Position numbers and translations under genes: made by a program. Below are positions 8,568 through 17,462 of a stretch of DNA of 64,000 bases, piece after piece. The first letter of the stretch is position 1, and each line of letters opens with the position of its first letter. Source of the stretch: Caldilineaceae bacterium (lineage in GTDB: Bacteria > Chloroflexota > Anaerolineae > Caldilineales > Caldilineaceae); contig JAGRCP010000035.1 of NCBI GenBank assembly GCA_020433455.1, positions 1 through 64,000 of the forward strand. The letters run 5' to 3'. Under the pieces are notes generated by a model. The model had not been told where the DNA came from. It saw nothing but the letters and a program-made list of their open reading frames with translations, and ran no database searches.

Positions 8568-9649
8568 TTCTGATTATTTCTGATTATCCGCGCCGCTTCA
8601 ACCGCGTGATACGTAATCACCAAATCCGCGCCGGCGCGCTTGATGCCCAGCAGGGTCTCCAGGATAGCGGATTCGTCCAGCCAGCCATTGGCGACGGCGG
8701 CCTTGAGCATAGCGTACTCTCCACTCACGTTATACGCCACCAGCGGCAGCTCAGGGCAATGATCCCGCACCCGCCGAATGACGTCCAGATAGGCCAATGC
8801 CGGCTTAACCATGAGAAAGTCTGCGCCTTCAGCCACATCCAGGCTCGCCTCGCGCAGGGCTTCCCGCACGTTAGCGGGATCCATCTGGTGGGTCTTGCGA
8901 TCGCCGAATTTGGGCGCGCCGTCGGCAGCATCCCGGAAAGGGCCGTAGAAAGCAGACGCGTACTTCACCGCGTAGGACATGATGGACAGATGCTCGTAGC
9001 CGCCGTCATCCAGCCCCTGGCGGATGGCCGCAACCATGCCGTCCAGCATGCCGCTGGGCGCGACGATATCCGCGCCGGCCCGGGCATGGGAGAGGGCGAC
9101 CCTGGCCAGCAGGGGCAAGGTCGCATCATTGAGCACGTAGCCTTCGGGCAGGGAAGAGGGACTGTTGCCGTGGGCGTGATGCAGCAGGCCGCAGTGACCG
9201 TGGTCCGTGTACTCGCAGAGGCAAACATCTGTAATGACCACCAGGTCGGGCAGCGCCTGCTTGAGCGCGCGCACGGCCTGCTGGACGATGCCGTCAGCCG
9301 CAAAATTCTCTTCGCCCACCGGGTCCTTGGCCGCGGGAATGCCGAAGAGGATGACCGCGGGCACGCCCGCCTCTGCCGCGCGCTGGGCCTCGGCCACGGC
9401 CTCATCCACGGAAAGCTGGGCAATGCCGGGCATAGACGTTATGGGCGTGCGCACGCCCTGACCATGGGTAACAAAAAGAGGATAGATAAAGTCCCGGGGC
9501 GTCAGTTCCGTCTCCCGCACCATGGCCCGCAGGCCGGGCGTATGGCGCAGGCGTCGGGGGCGGACGGGCAATCCGCTGCCCGCAGATCCGGGTTCATCCT
9601 GGTCCGGACCGGACCGGACTAAACTTCGCAATCGTTCAACTTGCAACAT
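8564..9649 (-). CDS. hemB: Delta-aminolevulinic acid dehydratase (porphobilinogen synthase)
   Basis: Condenses two aminolevulinate molecules to porphobilinogen. At 361 residues it carries an N-terminal extension of about 30 residues before [12 protein letters not shown]. The zinc-ligand motif [14 protein letters not shown] indicates a zinc enzyme. The two active-site lysines are in [14 protein letters not shown] and [10 protein letters not shown]. It overlaps hemD upstream by 14 bases and chdC downstream by four. Confidence 0.96.
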   Translation of the reverse strand: MLQVERLRSLVRSGPDQDEPGSAGSGLPVRPRRLRHTPGLRAMVRETELTPRDFIYPLFVTHGQGVRTPITSMPGIAQLSVDEAVAEAQRAAEAGVPAVILFGIPAAKDPVGEENFAADGIVQQAVRALKQALPDLVVITDVCLCEYTDHGHCGLLHHAHGNSPSSLPEGYVLNDATLPLLARVALSHARAGADIVAPSGMLDGMVAAIRQGLDDGGYEHLSIMSYAVKYASAFYGPFRDAADGAPKFGDRKTHQMDPANVREALREASLDVAEGADFLMVKPALAYLDVIRRVRDHCPELPLVAYNVSGEYAMLKAAVANGWLDESAILETLLGIKRAGADLVITYHAVEAARIIRNNQK

Positions 9650-10376
9650 AATCGATCATTCCTTGGATCAAGCCTTCAATGGTATAGGGATTGGCCACAA
9701 TGTCCGGCGGATAGCCTTGACGCGCTGCTTCATCCGCTGTGGTCGGGCCGATACAGGCCACGGCAGCGTCCGGTTTTGTCTCCGCCAGTTTTGCAAAATT
9801 CATGACCGTCAGCGGACTGGTAAAGGTCAGGAAATCAACGCCCTGTGCGAGGGCGGCAAACTGTTCCGCAGTGGGGCGGCCGATTACCGTGCGATAGGTT
9901 GCTACATCATCAACGGACGCGCCGCGCGCCGTCAAGCCTGCCGTCAATTCCGGCCGCCCCTGCTCGGAGCGGGGAATCAATATGCGCGCGCCGGCTGCAT
10001 CCGGCAGCATGGCGGCCAGGGCCCGGCCCGAAAAATCGGCCGGTACAAAATCGACATGCCAACCCCTGGCCTCTGCGGCCGCTGCGGTAACGACCCCCAC
10101 GGCCGCAATCCTGCACGCGGAATTCCGAATCGCCTCGGCCATATCCGCCGGAAAAAAGCGCACGGCGTTGGGGCTGGTAAAGATAACCCAGCGATAGCGA
10201 TCCGGATTGCAGCCGGCGTCCGGCGGCAGGGATGTTGTCAATGGCGCAAAATCGATCGCGGGGAAGCGCAGCGGCTCTGCGCCCTGCGCCCGCAAAGCAC
10301 GGCAAAAGTCGTCCGCCTGCTCGCCATGACGCGTGACCACGATGCGCAGGCCGCGCAGGGGAGCGGAGCGACTCAT
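9636..10376 (-). CDS. hemD: Uroporphyrinogen-III synthase
   Basis: Cyclises hydroxymethylbilane with ring D inversion. The 246 residues show the loose two-domain pattern of this poorly conserved family: [14 protein letters not shown] at the start, [13 protein letters not shown] near 63-75 and [10 protein letters not shown] near 210. Identification rests on these motifs and on its position between hemC and hemB. ATGA overlap with hemC upstream indicates translational coupling. Confidence 0.92.
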   Translation of the reverse strand: MSRSAPLRGLRIVVTRHGEQADDFCRALRAQGAEPLRFPAIDFAPLTTSLPPDAGCNPDRYRWVIFTSPNAVRFFPADMAEAIRNSACRIAAVGVVTAAAAEARGWHVDFVPADFSGRALAAMLPDAAGARILIPRSEQGRPELTAGLTARGASVDDVATYRTVIGRPTAEQFAALAQGVDFLTFTSPLTVMNFAKLAETKPDAAVACIGPTTADEAARQGYPPDIVANPYTIEGLIQGMIDYVAS

Positions 10377-11296
10377 GCCAGCAGTTCCCCTGCACCCTGC
10401 TCCCGGGCATGCCGGGCCGCGGCCTCGCCCAATGCCTGGGGATCGCGGTCGGTCAGCTCCACGCGGATGATCCGGCTGCCGTCTTCCGCCCCAATCAGTC
10501 CCTGCAACTGGAGATAGCCCGCCGGCATAACCTGGGCCAGGGCAGCAATGGGCGCCGAACAGCCGCCGCCCAAGGCTTGCAGAAAAGCGCGCTCGGCCGT
10601 AACGGCCGAGCGCGTGGGCCCATGCTCAACCGGGCCCAGCAGAGCCAGCGTCGCCGCATCATCCTGCCGACACTGGACGGCCAGCGCGCCCTGGCCCGGG
10701 GCGGGCAGCATCATATCCAGGGGCAGGTGCAGCGTAATGTACTCATCCAGATCAAGACGCCGCACGCCGGCCGCAGCCAGCACCGTGGCGTCGTACTCCC
10801 GGCGCACGATGACCTTGGCGATACGCGTCTCCACGTTGCCGCGAATGGGAAGCACATTCAGGTCCGGACGCAATGCGAGAAGCTGGGCACGCCGGCGCGT
10901 GCTGCTGGTGCCCACGATGGCGTGAGGCGGCAGATCGGCCGGCCGGTCAAACCCGGCCGCGATCAGGACGTCCTCCACCTCCCCGCGCGGGGGAATCGCG
11001 CCGATGGTGAGACCCGGCGCATCGTCAACCGGCAAATCCTTGAGGGAATGGACGGCCAGATCGATTTCACCGCCGCGTAACGCGGCTTCCAACTCCGACG
11101 TGAAGAGGCCCTTGCCGCCGATCTCAGGTAAGGGCTTGTCGATGACGCGATCGCCCCTGGTAACAAAGGGGACGATCTCGAAACGGAAAGCCGGGTGCGC
11201 GGCCTGCAACAGGCGGACAATGTGATCGGTCTGCCAGCGGGCCAGATTCGAGGTACGGGTTCCCAGGCGTAACGTATTGGTTGCGTTCATCATCAA
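10373..11296 (-). CDS. hemC: Porphobilinogen deaminase (hydroxymethylbilane synthase)
   Basis: Polymerises four porphobilinogens to hydroxymethylbilane on a dipyrromethane cofactor. The 307 residues are full length. LRLGTRTSNLA starts the protein, HSLKDLP marks the active-site loop, and Cys246 in ALGGGCSAPIAA is the cofactor attachment site. It starts 16 bases after the hemA stop. The first three codons are all ATG or Met-rich (MMMN), so the exact start is uncertain by two residues. Confidence 0.96.
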   Translation of the reverse strand: MMMNATNTLRLGTRTSNLARWQTDHIVRLLQAAHPAFRFEIVPFVTRGDRVIDKPLPEIGGKGLFTSELEAALRGGEIDLAVHSLKDLPVDDAPGLTIGAIPPRGEVEDVLIAAGFDRPADLPPHAIVGTSSTRRRAQLLALRPDLNVLPIRGNVETRIAKVIVRREYDATVLAAAGVRRLDLDEYITLHLPLDMMLPAPGQGALAVQCRQDDAATLALLGPVEHGPTRSAVTAERAFLQALGGGCSAPIAALAQVMPAGYLQLQGLIGAEDGSRIIRVELTDRDPQALGEAAARHAREQGAGELLA

Positions 11297-11312
11297 TCAG
11301 GCCTCAAATCAA

Positions 11313-12593
11313 TCAAATCTCAAACAATTCCCTGATGGTTGCGGCGTACGCTTCGGCTTCAGCCTCGCCCGCGGCCGCGCGCAAACGGTTTGTGGGCGCA
11401 TGCAGCAGGCGGTTTACCAGAGAGCGGGAAAGGTGCTCAAACTGGGCCGCCACCTCCTCGTCTACCTCATCGCCCAGAAAATGCATGGTGCGGGCGAGTT
11501 GCTCCCGGCGGATGCGTTCGGCCTGGCGCCGGAAGTCCGCCACCACGGGGCGCATAGCCAACTCGAGCAGCCTGTCCTCAAACGCGGCGACCTCTTCATC
11601 GATAATGGCCAGGGCCCGGGGAACTTCCCGACGTCGGGCCGCCACTGCATCATCCAGCTCGGCGTGCAGCTCATCCAGGGTGTAGAGCCTTATGCCGGGC
11701 GTCCGCCCCGCGGCAGGATCAACGTCCCGGGGCAAGGCAATGTCGATCAGCGTAAGCGGGCGCTGATTGCGTCGGACCTGGAGGCGTTCAACCTGGGGAG
11801 CGGTGAGAATGAAGCCGTCTGACCCTGTCGCACAGAAAGCCACGTCAACGGCAGTCAGGGCATCCTCCAGTTGAGACAGACTATAAACAACGCAATCCGC
11901 CGGGGCCAGGGTTGCCGCCTTTTCCGGCGTGCGGTTCACCAGGTTGATGGCCGCGACGTGCCGACCGGCCAACGCCTTGAGGAGCAGTCGCCCCATCTCG
12001 CCCAAACCGATGACCGCCACGCGCTTTCCGCTCAACCCGCCGGGGCTGCGCTGGGCAAGCGCCACGGCCACGGAGCTGATGCTGGCCGGTCGATTGCCGA
12101 TGGTCGTCTCGCGTCGGACGCGCTTCCCGGTATGCAGAGCAGCCAGCATCGTTGCGTCGAGGAGTGGACCCACGGAGCCCGCGGCCACGGCATCCTGATA
12201 GGCGGTGGCCACCTGCCCCAGAATCTGGGCTTCCCCCAAAACCTGGGAATGAAGTCCCGCAGCCACCGCGGCCAGATGACGCATCACGTCGATGTCCGTG
12301 CGTCGGGTAAAGGGCATGACGGCCAGTTCATCCGCCGGCCGCTCGCTGGTTGCGGCCAGCAGGTCGTAGAGGGCGCGTTCCCCATCCCGGACCGACGCGC
12401 GCCCGTCGACGGCGGCATATAGTTCAAAACGGTTGCAGGTGGAAAGGAGGGCGTACTCGCGAATGGGGTCGGACGGTTGGGGCGGAGCGAAGACCCGCCC
12501 CAGAGAATCGAGGGTGCAAAGCGGCTGTTCACGTAAAGCCACAGATGAGCTGTGGTGGTCCAGACCGAGACAAAGTAAGCGATTTTGGCGCAT
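11313..12593 (-). CDS. hemA: Glutamyl-tRNA reductase
   Basis: Reduces glutamyl-tRNA(Glu) to glutamate-1-semialdehyde with NADPH, the first committed and usually rate-limiting tetrapyrrole step. The 426 residues hold the catalytic domain with nucleophile Cys53 (LLSTCNRFELYA), the Rossmann motif VIGLGEMGRLL near 190-200 and a C-terminal dimerisation helix region. It is the first gene of the haem operon and is transcribed leftward, away from thrH. AGGA lies just before the ATG. Confidence 0.96.
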   Translation of the reverse strand: MRQNRLLCLGLDHHSSSVALREQPLCTLDSLGRVFAPPQPSDPIREYALLSTCNRFELYAAVDGRASVRDGERALYDLLAATSERPADELAVMPFTRRTDIDVMRHLAAVAAGLHSQVLGEAQILGQVATAYQDAVAAGSVGPLLDATMLAALHTGKRVRRETTIGNRPASISSVAVALAQRSPGGLSGKRVAVIGLGEMGRLLLKALAGRHVAAINLVNRTPEKAATLAPADCVVYSLSQLEDALTAVDVAFCATGSDGFILTAPQVERLQVRRNQRPLTLIDIALPRDVDPAAGRTPGIRLYTLDELHAELDDAVAARRREVPRALAIIDEEVAAFEDRLLELAMRPVVADFRRQAERIRREQLARTMHFLGDEVDEEVAAQFEHLSRSLVNRLLHAPTNRLRAAAGEAEAEAYAATIRELFEI

Positions 12594-12615
12594 ATTTCCT
12601 AGCCAAAAATGATGA

Positions 12616-12643
12616 AATCTATGTAAATCTAAGCAATTGTGAA
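12616..12643 (-). promoter_or_regulatory. Possible promoter of the haem operon
   Basis: On the minus strand TTCACA (12643-12638), a 16-base spacer and TAGATT (12621-12616) lie just before hemA. The implied leader is only about 15 bases long. The match to consensus is moderate. The remaining spacer to thrH (12644-12856) shows no clear hairpin. Confidence 0.35.
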
Positions 12644-12856
12644 AAATAGTAACCTATCGTTCTGGGATCACCAAATTTAATTAGCGAGTGAAGCCCGCTT
12701 AACAAGCGCTCCTTGCCGTCGTCCGCCCCATCAAACAGGTCATGCGCTGTTTCCCCGAAACGGATCGTCTCTGGTAGACTTGCCCGGTGCAGGTTTGACC
12801 GTACTGCACCCAATCGGCCTGAACACATCCATATAAAAAGCTGGGGATAGAAATTC

Positions 12857-13480
12857 ATGGAAGATAAGCGGGCGACGCTGGTTGCCGCGGATTTAGAAGG
12901 CGTCTTTTTACCCGAGATTTGGATTGCTGTATCAGAGGCGACGGGGATAAAAGAGCTATCTTTGACTACGCGAAATATTGCAAATTATGCCGAATTGATG
13001 GCTTTGCGCATAAGCATTCTGCGCACACAGCAGATATCCCTGCGCGATATCCAGGCCATCATCGCCGGCCTGGAGCCGCTGCCCGGCGCGCGTGCATTCA
13101 TAGACTGGATCCGGGAACGCACGCGCCTCATCATCCTCACGGACAGCTTTTATCCGTTCCTGACCCCCTTCCTGCCCAAGCTCGGCTACCCCACAATCTT
13201 CGCTCATCAACTGGTCACGGATGGGCAGGATATGCTCACGGGCTACACCCTGCGCGTTCAGGATTCTAAGCGGGTAGCCATGGAGACGTTTCATACCCTG
13301 GGCTTCCGCACCATGGCCTTCGGCGACTCCTATAACGACATCAGCATGATCGGTGCGGCCGATACGGGCCTCTTCTTCCGGCCGCCGGAGAGCGTGATGA
13401 CGGATTTTCCGCATGTGGGCGTGGCCCAGACCTATGCAGAATTGCAGGAAGCCATGACCGATTTCCTGGCGGAGGCCTGA
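12857..13480 (+). CDS. thrH: ThrH-like phosphoserine phosphatase/homoserine phosphotransferase
   Basis: A HAD-superfamily protein of 207 residues that tracks the ThrH family along its length: ADLEGVFLPEIWIA (motif I with Asp12 and Glu14), TTRNIANYAELM, ILTDSFYPF (motif II), and FGDSYNDISMI (motif IV). Family members dephosphorylate phosphoserine and can transfer phosphate to homoserine, so a role in serine or threonine synthesis is likely. GGGG lies 10 bases before the ATG. The flavodoxin gene follows after three bases. Confidence 0.9.
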   Translation: MEDKRATLVAADLEGVFLPEIWIAVSEATGIKELSLTTRNIANYAELMALRISILRTQQISLRDIQAIIAGLEPLPGARAFIDWIRERTRLIILTDSFYPFLTPFLPKLGYPTIFAHQLVTDGQDMLTGYTLRVQDSKRVAMETFHTLGFRTMAFGDSYNDISMIGAADTGLFFRPPESVMTDFPHVGVAQTYAELQEAMTDFLAEA

Positions 13481-13483
13481 CCC

Positions 13484-14002
13484 TTGGCCGTCATCGGACT
13501 TTTTTACGGCAGCACCGATGGCGCAACCGCGCACATCGCGCAGCAGGTCGCCGAGCTTTTTACGCAGCGGGGGCATACGGTGGAACTCTTTGATGTAGCC
13601 GAATTCTATCCGGACGCCATGGAGGAATTTGAGTACGTCATCCTGGGCATACCCACCTGGGACATAGGGCAGCTCCAGGCCGATTGGGAAGAAGTCATCG
13701 ACGACCTGGACGAACTGGACCTGCGCCATGCCCGGATTGCCCTCTTCGGGCTGGGCGATCAGGCCGGATATCCCCTCACGTTTGTGGACGCCCTGGCCTT
13801 TTTGGCCGACAGAGTAGAGGCGCAAGGCGCGCGCCTGGTAGGACGTTGGCCCATCACGGGCTATAATTTCGAACGGTCGTGGGCCGTAAAGGATGGAGAT
13901 TTCATCGGCCTGGCGCTGGACGAGATCAATCAGCCCGAGCTGACCGCTCCCCGCCTGGCCCGTTGGGTGGAAGTTGTCGCCCTGGAATTTGGAATTGAGT
14001 AA
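13484..14002 (+). CDS. Flavodoxin
   Basis: A small FMN electron carrier of 172 residues. The phosphate-binding loop is LFYGSTDGATAHIA near the N-terminus. PTWDIGQLQADW near 58-69 is the 60s loop and carries the FMN-stacking tryptophan. The inserted segment after LFGLGDQAGYP marks a long-chain flavodoxin. The start codon is TTG, supported by GGAGG eight bases upstream inside the thrH stop region. The redox partner is not evident from the neighbours. Confidence 0.92.
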   Translation: MAVIGLFYGSTDGATAHIAQQVAELFTQRGHTVELFDVAEFYPDAMEEFEYVILGIPTWDIGQLQADWEEVIDDLDELDLRHARIALFGLGDQAGYPLTFVDALAFLADRVEAQGARLVGRWPITGYNFERSWAVKDGDFIGLALDEINQPELTAPRLARWVEVVALEFGIE

Positions 14003-14029
14003 CAACATTTTGACGAAATGAGGACGCGC

Positions 14030-14515
14030 ATGTCCCAGCAGACCTCCCAAACGCAACCAAACGGTGCAACCGCAGCAAATGCATCGGACTCGATGAGCAG
14101 CCTGGTCAGCGCCATCGGCTACATTCTGGCCGTTTCCTATCCGGTATTGGCACTTTCCACCGGTACACGCGCGGTCTATCAGCTCTTTTTTAAGCAGGGC
14201 GTCACCGACTACCTGCCCTCCATCCTCAGCGGCGTGGCCGCCCTCTGTTACCTCGTCGCGGCGCTGGGCTTCGCCTACCGTCGCCGCTGGACATGGCGGC
14301 TCTCGGTCAGCGTTCTGGCCTTTGAAACCGCGATGACCCTCATCGTGGGCATCTGGAGCTTTGTAGACCCTGCGGCAGTGGGCAGCACGGTCTGGCGTCA
14401 CTTTGGTGCGGATTACGGTTACTTCCCCTTTTTCCAACCCATTCTGGGCTTAATCTGGCTCTTTTGGCCCGCCACCCTGCATGAATATGGCCTCAAGCGT
14501 AAACAAGACGGTTGA
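14030..14515 (+). CDS. Predicted four-helix membrane protein
   Basis: I do not recognise the family. The 161 residues begin with a Gln/Thr/Asn-rich soluble stretch of about 25 residues. Hydrophobic segments follow, including one around [16 protein letters not shown], one around [19 protein letters not shown], one near [19 protein letters not shown] and one near [10 protein letters not shown]. The ATG at 14030 is chosen over 14018 because GAGGA precedes it at the right spacing. It follows the flavodoxin gene on the same strand and precedes rpiB across a heptamer repeat. Confidence 0.7.
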   Translation: MSQQTSQTQPNGATAANASDSMSSLVSAIGYILAVSYPVLALSTGTRAVYQLFFKQGVTDYLPSILSGVAALCYLVAALGFAYRRRWTWRLSVSVLAFETAMTLIVGIWSFVDPAAVGSTVWRHFGADYGYFPFFQPILGLIWLFWPATLHEYGLKRKQDG

Positions 14516-14548
14516 CCTGCGACCTGCGGCCTGCGACCTGCGACCTGC
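14514..14548. repeat. Tandem heptamer array (GACCTGC x5)
   Basis: Five consecutive seven-base units, GACCTGC with one GGCCTGC variant, begin at the stop of the membrane protein gene. Seven is not a multiple of three. Similar heptamer arrays with other words occur at 31716-31750 and 59383-59481. No function is apparent. Confidence 0.85.
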
Positions 14549-14629
14549 GACGGACCCTAACACGCATCACGCCCTGGTTAACCACCTGACGTTTTATCTC
14601 AATCTTCGAGCAACGGAGGACGAAATTCT

Positions 14630-15082
14630 ATGCGTATTGTTGTCGGAACCGACCACGGCGGCTTCCCGCTAAAGGCGGCCGTCATAGATGAACTAATCAA
14701 GAACGGCCACGAGGTGATTGACATTGGGACGGATTCACTGGAGTCGGTTGATTTTCCTGACTACGCGAAGAAGGCGGGCGAAGTGATCAACGGCGGGGAA
14801 GCCGACCGGGGCGTCCTGCTCTGCGGCAGCGGCATCGGCGTGGCCATTGCCGCCAACAAAGTCCGGGGACTGCTGGCCAGCGTCGTTCACGACACTTACA
14901 GCGCGCATCAGGGCGTGGAGCATGACGGCCTCAACGTTCTCTGCCTGGGCGCCCGCATCATCGGCGAGGCGCCGGCCCGGGAGATTGTGGCCACGTTCGC
15001 CGCGGCTGAATTTCAGCCGGAAGCGCGCTATCTGCGCCGGGTCGGCAAAATCCGGGCGCTGGAAGCGGAGGAGCTAGGGTGA
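14630..15082 (+). CDS. rpiB: Ribose-5-phosphate isomerase B
   Basis: Interconverts ribose 5-phosphate and ribulose 5-phosphate in the pentose phosphate pathway. The 150 residues are the normal length. [12 protein letters not shown] at the N-terminus, the catalytic cysteine in [15 protein letters not shown] and [10 protein letters not shown] are family motifs. It is coupled to zwf by a GTGA overlap. The following genes supply the oxidative branch. Confidence 0.95.
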   Translation: MRIVVGTDHGGFPLKAAVIDELIKNGHEVIDIGTDSLESVDFPDYAKKAGEVINGGEADRGVLLCGSGIGVAIAANKVRGLLASVVHDTYSAHQGVEHDGLNVLCLGARIIGEAPAREIVATFAAAEFQPEARYLRRVGKIRALEAEELG

Positions 15083-16611
15083 GCAACCGCACAATTCCGC
15101 CCGTTCTCATTGTCGTGTTCGGGGCCTCGGGCGACCTGACCAAACGCAAGCTGGTGCCGGCGCTCTTCAGCCTCTATCGCCAGGGCCTCCTGCCCGATCA
15201 CTACGGCGTCCTGGGCTACGCGCGCACGGACTCCTCAGACGACCAGTTCCGCGCCGAGCTGCGCGAAGCCCTGGAAGAGTTCAGCAACGTTGCGCCCGGG
15301 GAAGCTGAATGGCGTGAGTTTGCCCGCCACTTTCACTATCAGCAGGGAAATTATGACGCGCGCGCCGACTTCGAGCGCCTGGCCGAGCGCATCAAGGAAG
15401 TGGACGCGGCGCATCATACAGAAAGCAATCATCTCTTCTACCTCTCCACGCCGCCGTCGGTCTTCAAGCCGATAACCACCCTGCTGCATGAAGTGGGGCT
15501 GGGCCAGGAAAACGGCAACGGGTGGACCCGGCTCATTGTGGAAAAGCCGTTTGGCCGCGATCTCGCCAGCGCCGTCGACCTGAATCAGCATCTGCGCCGG
15601 AACTTTAAGGAAGATCAGATCTATCGCATCGACCACTATTTGGGCAAAGAGACCGTTCAGAATATCCTGGTCTTCCGCTTCGGCAACGGCATCTTCGAGC
15701 CGATTTGGAATCGCAATTATGTGGACCACGTGCAGATCACCGTGGCCGAAAGTTTGGGCGTGGGCGATCGGGGCGGCTATTACGAACGGGCCGGCGCCAT
15801 CCGGGACATGATCCAGAATCACGTCATGCAGTTGGTCGCGCTCACGGCCATGGAACCGCCGGTGGCCTATGACGCCAAGGCCGTACGCGACCAGAAGGTC
15901 AACGTCATGCGCTCCATCCGTCCGCTGGAGCCGGATGAGATCAGCGATCGGGTCGTGCGCGCCCAGTACAGCGCCGGACAGACGGGCGGGAAGAGCATCC
16001 CTGGTTATCGGGAGACGGAGGGCGTCGATCCCCATTCCCTGACCGAAACCTACGTGGCATGGCGCCTGCAAATCGACAACTGGCGCTGGAAAGATGTGCC
16101 CTTCTACGTGCGCACGGGGAAGGCCATGGCCGCCAAGCTCACGGAGATTAACGTCGTCTTCCGCCAGCCGCCGCTCATGTTTTTCAAGGACTTCGACAAC
16201 GACTACCATATTCCCCACAATGTGATTACCCTGCGCATCCAGCCCGATGAAAGCATCCACCTCGGTTTTGATGCCAAGCGGCCGGGTCCCATCATTGACG
16301 TGAACCCGGTCATGATGAGCTTTTCTTACGCTGAAACGTTCGGCAAAAAGTCGGCCGAAGCGTACGAACGCCTGCTGCTGGATGCGCTGCTGGGCGACGG
16401 CACCCTCTTTATCCGCGGCGACGAGGTGGAAGTCGCGTGGGATCGGGTCAACTCGGTGCTGGACGGCTGGGAGGCCGAAGCCAAGGCCAACCCGAATCTG
16501 AACCTGCCCGCGTATCGCGCAGGCAGTTGGGGTCCTGACGCGGCCGATAACCTACTGGAAGCTGAAGGGCGCTACTGGCGCAATCCGTACCACCTGGTAA
16601 AGCACCAATAA
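15079..16611 (+). CDS. zwf: Glucose-6-phosphate 1-dehydrogenase
   Basis: Oxidises glucose 6-phosphate to 6-phosphogluconolactone with NAD(P)+. The 510 residues are full length. [16 protein letters not shown] binds the nucleotide and [13 protein letters not shown] is the active-site signature with its lysine and histidine. The start is GTG, overlapping the rpiB stop by four bases. pgl, which hydrolyses its product, follows 33 bases later. Confidence 0.97.
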   Translation: MSNRTIPPVLIVVFGASGDLTKRKLVPALFSLYRQGLLPDHYGVLGYARTDSSDDQFRAELREALEEFSNVAPGEAEWREFARHFHYQQGNYDARADFERLAERIKEVDAAHHTESNHLFYLSTPPSVFKPITTLLHEVGLGQENGNGWTRLIVEKPFGRDLASAVDLNQHLRRNFKEDQIYRIDHYLGKETVQNILVFRFGNGIFEPIWNRNYVDHVQITVAESLGVGDRGGYYERAGAIRDMIQNHVMQLVALTAMEPPVAYDAKAVRDQKVNVMRSIRPLEPDEISDRVVRAQYSAGQTGGKSIPGYRETEGVDPHSLTETYVAWRLQIDNWRWKDVPFYVRTGKAMAAKLTEINVVFRQPPLMFFKDFDNDYHIPHNVITLRIQPDESIHLGFDAKRPGPIIDVNPVMMSFSYAETFGKKSAEAYERLLLDALLGDGTLFIRGDEVEVAWDRVNSVLDGWEAEAKANPNLNLPAYRAGSWGPDAADNLLEAEGRYWRNPYHLVKHQ

Positions 16612-16644
16612 AAAAGCATAAAATCTGATTCCGGAAAGGCGTTC

Positions 16645-17406
16645 ATGGCTCCTAAAGAACATACTGTCGAAGTCATCGAGAACGAAGCAGACTATATCCG
16701 CACGGCCGCCGAGTTGATCAGCGCGGCCGCGACCATCTCGATTGGGCGGCGGGGCTTCTTCCGCATTGCCCTGGCGGGCGGCTCAACGCCCCGCCCCATC
16801 TATGAAGCGCTGGCCCAGGACCCCGATATCGACTGGCGGCGCTGGCAGATATTCTGGAGCGACGAACGCACTGTTCCGCCCGACAGCGAAGAGAGCAATT
16901 ACCGTATGGTCCGCACCGCCCTGCTGGATCGCCTCCCCACCAAGCCAGGACTGGTTATGCGCATGGCGGGGGAAGCCGAACCCGCCGCGGCCGCGGCGGG
17001 CTATGCCGACTCCATCCGCGAGCTGGTTCCGGCCAATCCCGAAGCCGGGACGGGCGAAATGCCCCGCTTCGATCTCATCCTCCTGGGCATGGGCGATGAC
17101 GGCCATACGGCCAGCCTGTTCCCCCATACTTCTGGACTACACGAAAAAAATCAGCTTGTTATGGCCAATCCGGTGCCCCAACACGCGACGGTGCGCCTGA
17201 GCTTCAGCGCGCCGCTCATCAATGCGGCGCGGCGCATCCTTTTTCTGGTGCGGGGCGGCAGCAAGGCGGAGGCCCTGGAAGCCGTGATCAGCGGCCCGGC
17301 ACAACCGGAAAAATACCCGAGTCAACTCATTTATCCCGTGAACGGCTCCCTCACATGGCTGGTTGACGAGGCCGCGTTTGCCGCCATTCAAAGCGCTTTG
17401 CAGTAA
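16645..17406 (+). CDS. pgl: 6-phosphogluconolactonase (DevB type)
   Basis: Hydrolyses 6-phosphogluconolactone. The 253 residues include [15 protein letters not shown] near 46-60, [19 protein letters not shown], and [14 protein letters not shown] with its catalytic histidine. GGAAAG lies about 10 bases upstream of the ATG. It completes the oxidative branch up to 6-phosphogluconate. No 6-phosphogluconate dehydrogenase is present in this window. Confidence 0.95.
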   Translation: MAPKEHTVEVIENEADYIRTAAELISAAATISIGRRGFFRIALAGGSTPRPIYEALAQDPDIDWRRWQIFWSDERTVPPDSEESNYRMVRTALLDRLPTKPGLVMRMAGEAEPAAAAAGYADSIRELVPANPEAGTGEMPRFDLILLGMGDDGHTASLFPHTSGLHEKNQLVMANPVPQHATVRLSFSAPLINAARRILFLVRGGSKAEALEAVISGPAQPEKYPSQLIYPVNGSLTWLVDEAAFAAIQSALQ

Positions 17407-17462
17407 AATGGGGCAATTACTATTCATTCAAGCAAACAATTCATGATGCTGAAGGAGAAAGC

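Noticed and set aside
12619-12858. A 79-residue minus-strand frame between hemA and thrH
   Set aside because: It covers the probable promoter region, starts opposite the thrH ATG, has no ribosome site and no motif.
12956-14437. A 493-codon minus-strand frame opposite thrH, the flavodoxin and the membrane protein
   Set aside because: It crosses three well-recognised plus-strand genes, has no family motif and is what GC-rich codon bias produces on the other strand.
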